Of a DNA stretch of 6,910 nt, positions 5,139 through 6,910 are shown one piece after another. Source of the DNA: Methanomassiliicoccales archaeon. Its GTDB lineage: Archaea; Thermoplasmatota; Thermoplasmata; Methanomassiliicoccales; JACIVX01. The stretch is from NCBI GenBank assembly GCA_024464195.1, contig JANHAK010000064.1:1-6910 (forward strand), in the 5' to 3' direction. Under the pieces are notes generated by a model that worked only from the letters and a program-made list of their open reading frames with translations, was not told the origin of the DNA and did not search any database. Positions within the stretch are counted from its first letter, which is position 1, and every line of letters starts with the position of its first letter. The position numbers and the translations under genes were made by a program.

Positions 5139-6908
5139 TTATTGTAGCATCGGGGGCATTTTTAGGGCCGGGTGATCGACTTTGATCATCCATTCCATGA
5201 GCCCCTCAGCGTCGGTGCAGATCGTCTCATCAGCGATCTTATCGACGAAATCTGGTGTGCCAAGTTCCTCACTTCTTTTCTTCAAATCTTCCCTCATCGC
5301 TTCCTTGAGGTCCTTTGGCATCCAGGCAATGCGATGGAAACCGCCGTCAGCGGAGATGAACTTTTTGCTGACCAAATACTTTCTTCCCACACCAATAAAT
5401 CCAGGTGTCTGCTTACCGCCTCCGACTGAACCTGCGAGTGTTGAGAACTTCATTCCAATTGGTGTCATACCTGGGTATTCTCTATTGACGACAATGACAG
5501 CCTGCATATCAGCCGTCATTGCGACGATGCACTCGAAGCAACCGCAGCTTGTCATCGGGTCTTCCATCATCGTGTATGCGTTGAATCTTTCAATCTTATG
5601 ATGACTGAATTCGAAGACAGCCTGGTTAACGCCAACCCATGATCCTTTAACAGGATCGATGACCTCTCCCTTGACGATCGGCTGGTTCGGACCAGTTGGC
5701 GCGATTTCATTGCTTGCTTTGGCATCAAGCCAGTTAATTGCACCGCAGAGCCCCAATCTCTCTGGCGTAATGACGCAGACATGATCAGGTGCGAAGGATT
5801 GGCACAACGTGCAGCTATAGAATGTGTCAACCGATTCGTCAGTCAATCCCGCCATTCTTGCATCTCTCTTCGCGTAAGTCTCAAGCGCTTCAGGCAACCT
5901 CTTTCTGATTTCCGCTTCATCTGTGATAATGGTAACCTGAACACGGCTAATGATGCTACCGAACTCTTCTTTCATCTTTGTGATGAGAATATCGCCGAAA
6001 TGCTTGAATCTTAAGCCAGCTTTCACAGAGCTCTTGCTCAGCCTTATCCAGAGAATGTTTCTTTGGCCAGTATGCCATGCACCTTCAGCAAAGTTAATGA
6101 ATTGATGAATCCTTCTTTCCAGCACAGCTTCGAAGTCTTCTTGCATCCTCTTGCCGTAAACCTCAACGATGATAGCGAGCGGTGTCTTGCCGCCTTCCTC
6201 CATCTCATCAACATCTTTTCCGATCAGTGTAATCTTACCATCCTCAACTTCGTGTTCCTGACGCATCTTCAGAAGTTCGAAAGCAAGCGTCTTCGCAGCA
6301 CCGCCCGCTTCGATGTAAGTATCAGGTCTTCTGACAGTCTCACCTTCGAAAGCGGGGCCGTATGCAACTGGTATGTTGACAGGTGCGAGTTTGACCTTGA
6401 TGTTTCTGACCTCAATTGCTGTCTGGATCATTTTGTCGTAATCTTTCTGTATAACATACTTGTCAGGAATTGGCTCGACATCCTGATCGGTGATTGTTGG
6501 AGAACCATTAAAGAGGACAGCGAACTCCGCAGCAACTTTGATATGGTCGAGAGGCCCCATTTGTAGCACAAAGACCTTTGGTCTCTTTGACAGGTACTTG
6601 TAGAGGTTCTCGCGGTCTCCTCTTCTGATGCCACCAAATGCGAGTGCAGCCCTGATAGCGAAGTTCAAACCGTGTATCGCCTGAGTGAATTCCCCAACTG
6701 GATAAAGCATCCGATCAAGTCCCATCTTGATGTTTTCATCACGAAGCTGCCTGATAGTGTCGAAGGTCGCGATTATGAGCATTCCTTTGCTCTGGCAGTC
6801 TCTTACAATCTTAGCAAGATCCTTGGGGTTCTTGGCACAGCCAACGAGCACAGCGCAACCCGGTATCGTGTCATCGACAAATGCGATACCCAGCTCTCTC
6901 AAAGTTCT
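5139..6908 (-). CDS. acsB: Acetyl-CoA synthase, bacterial AcsB type (N-terminus cut by window)
   Basis: Catalyses assembly of acetyl-CoA from CO, CoA and the methyl group of CoFeSP. The frame runs off the right edge; the TTG at 6902 is just an internal codon. Numbering from that TTG (587 residues to the stop), the A-cluster ligands are C364-x2-C367-x8-C376-x9-C386 for the Fe4S4 and bridging site, and C453-G-C455 for the distal nickel. These correspond to Moorella C506, C509, C518, C528, C595 and C597 with a constant offset of 142, and the C-termini also coincide (729 against 587), so no large insertion or deletion is expected across this stretch. F370 matches the Moorella Phe512 next to the A-cluster. 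About the first 170 visible residues belong to the N-terminal CODH-binding domain, which archaeal CdhC normally lacks. It is followed 21 bases later by acsD. The CODH partner gene is likely upstream, beyond the edge. Confidence 0.97.
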   Translation of the reverse strand, partial: RTLRELGIAFVDDTIPGCAVLVGCAKNPKDLAKIVRDCQSKGMLIIATFDTIRQLRDENIKMGLDRMLYPVGEFTQAIHGLNFAIRAALAFGGIRRGDRENLYKYLSKRPKVFVLQMGPLDHIKVAAEFAVLFNGSPTITDQDVEPIPDKYVIQKDYDKMIQTAIEVRNIKVKLAPVNIPVAYGPAFEGETVRRPDTYIEAGGAAKTLAFELLKMRQEHEVEDGKITLIGKDVDEMEEGGKTPLAIIVEVYGKRMQEDFEAVLERRIHQFINFAEGAWHTGQRNILWIRLSKSSVKAGLRFKHFGDILITKMKEEFGSIISRVQVTIITDEAEIRKRLPEALETYAKRDARMAGLTDESVDTFYSCTLCQSFAPDHVCVITPERLGLCGAINWLDAKASNEIAPTGPNQPIVKGEVIDPVKGSWVGVNQAVFEFSHHKIERFNAYTMMEDPMTSCGCFECIVAMTADMQAVIVVNREYPGMTPIGMKFSTLAGSVGGGKQTPGFIGVGRKYLVSKKFISADGGFHRIAWMPKDLKEAMREDLKKRSEELGTPDFVDKIADETICTDAEGLMEWMIKVDHPALKMPPMLQ

Positions 6909-6910
6909 AT

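Noticed and set aside
6063..6566. 167-codon plus-strand open frame opposite acsB
   Set aside because: Shadow of acsB coding sequence; no domain or ribosome site seen.
6900..6902. TTG as the start of acsB
   Set aside because: The frame stays open to the window edge, and the Moorella alignment offset shows about 140 residues are still missing.
1..6910. CRISPR arrays, tRNA/rRNA genes, insertion sequences, toxin-antitoxin or phage genes
   Set aside because: No regularly spaced repeats, cloverleaf-like segments, transposase motifs or defence-type genes were seen; the window is almost fully occupied by pathway genes.

Overview
This window holds a carbonyl (eastern) branch module of the Wood-Ljungdahl (reductive acetyl-CoA) pathway. 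It suggests a strictly anaerobic, acetyl-CoA-pathway organism such as an acetogen, a sulfate reducer or an anaerobic heterotroph. The acetyl-CoA synthase is the bacterial (AcsB) type: about 140 residues are missing at the window edge, yet the visible part already contains much of the N-terminal CODH-binding domain that archaeal CdhC proteins usually lack. A bacterial lineage is therefore the simplest reading. However, the TATA-like boxes in the 829-972 gap, T-tract-only termination after acsC and very canonical GGAGGTGAT ribosome sites mean an archaeon carrying bacterial-type acs genes cannot be excluded from this sequence alone.

Layout. Positions 3-689 (+) are the C-terminal end of a RACo/AcsV-type corrinoid reductive activator, cut by the left edge. 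A missed 50-residue zinc-ribbon gene (676-828, -) overlaps its 3' end convergently. Positions 829-972 form a divergent promoter region. A UROD/MetE-like methyltransferase (973-2004, +; the frame is open back to 844) overlaps cooC (2001-2753, +) by four bases. A 77-bp convergent gap (2754-2830) carries a series of T-tracts on the minus strand. The minus strand from 6910 down to 2831 is a tight operon transcribed acsB, acsD, acsC, with acsB cut by the right edge.

How they fit together. AcsC and AcsD form the corrinoid iron-sulfur protein (CoFeSP), which carries the methyl group to the AcsB A-cluster, where it is joined with CO and CoA to make acetyl-CoA. RACo uses ATP to re-reduce CoFeSP that has oxidised to Co(II). 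CooC is a MinD-like ATPase that helps put nickel into CODH and possibly ACS. The MetE-like protein has a zinc-thiolate methyltransferase fold and is co-translated with cooC. By analogy with folate-independent core methionine synthases (Mes families), it may take methyl groups from CoFeSP to make methionine, or it may move methyl groups to or from another thiol. The CODH gene (acsA/cooS) is not in the window and probably lies beyond one of the edges.

The most useful corrections to naive gene calls are: the zinc-ribbon gene; the GTG start of acsC at 4159; the likely GTG start of the MetE-like gene at 973; and the fact that the apparent TTG start of acsB at 6902 is only the edge of a longer frame.
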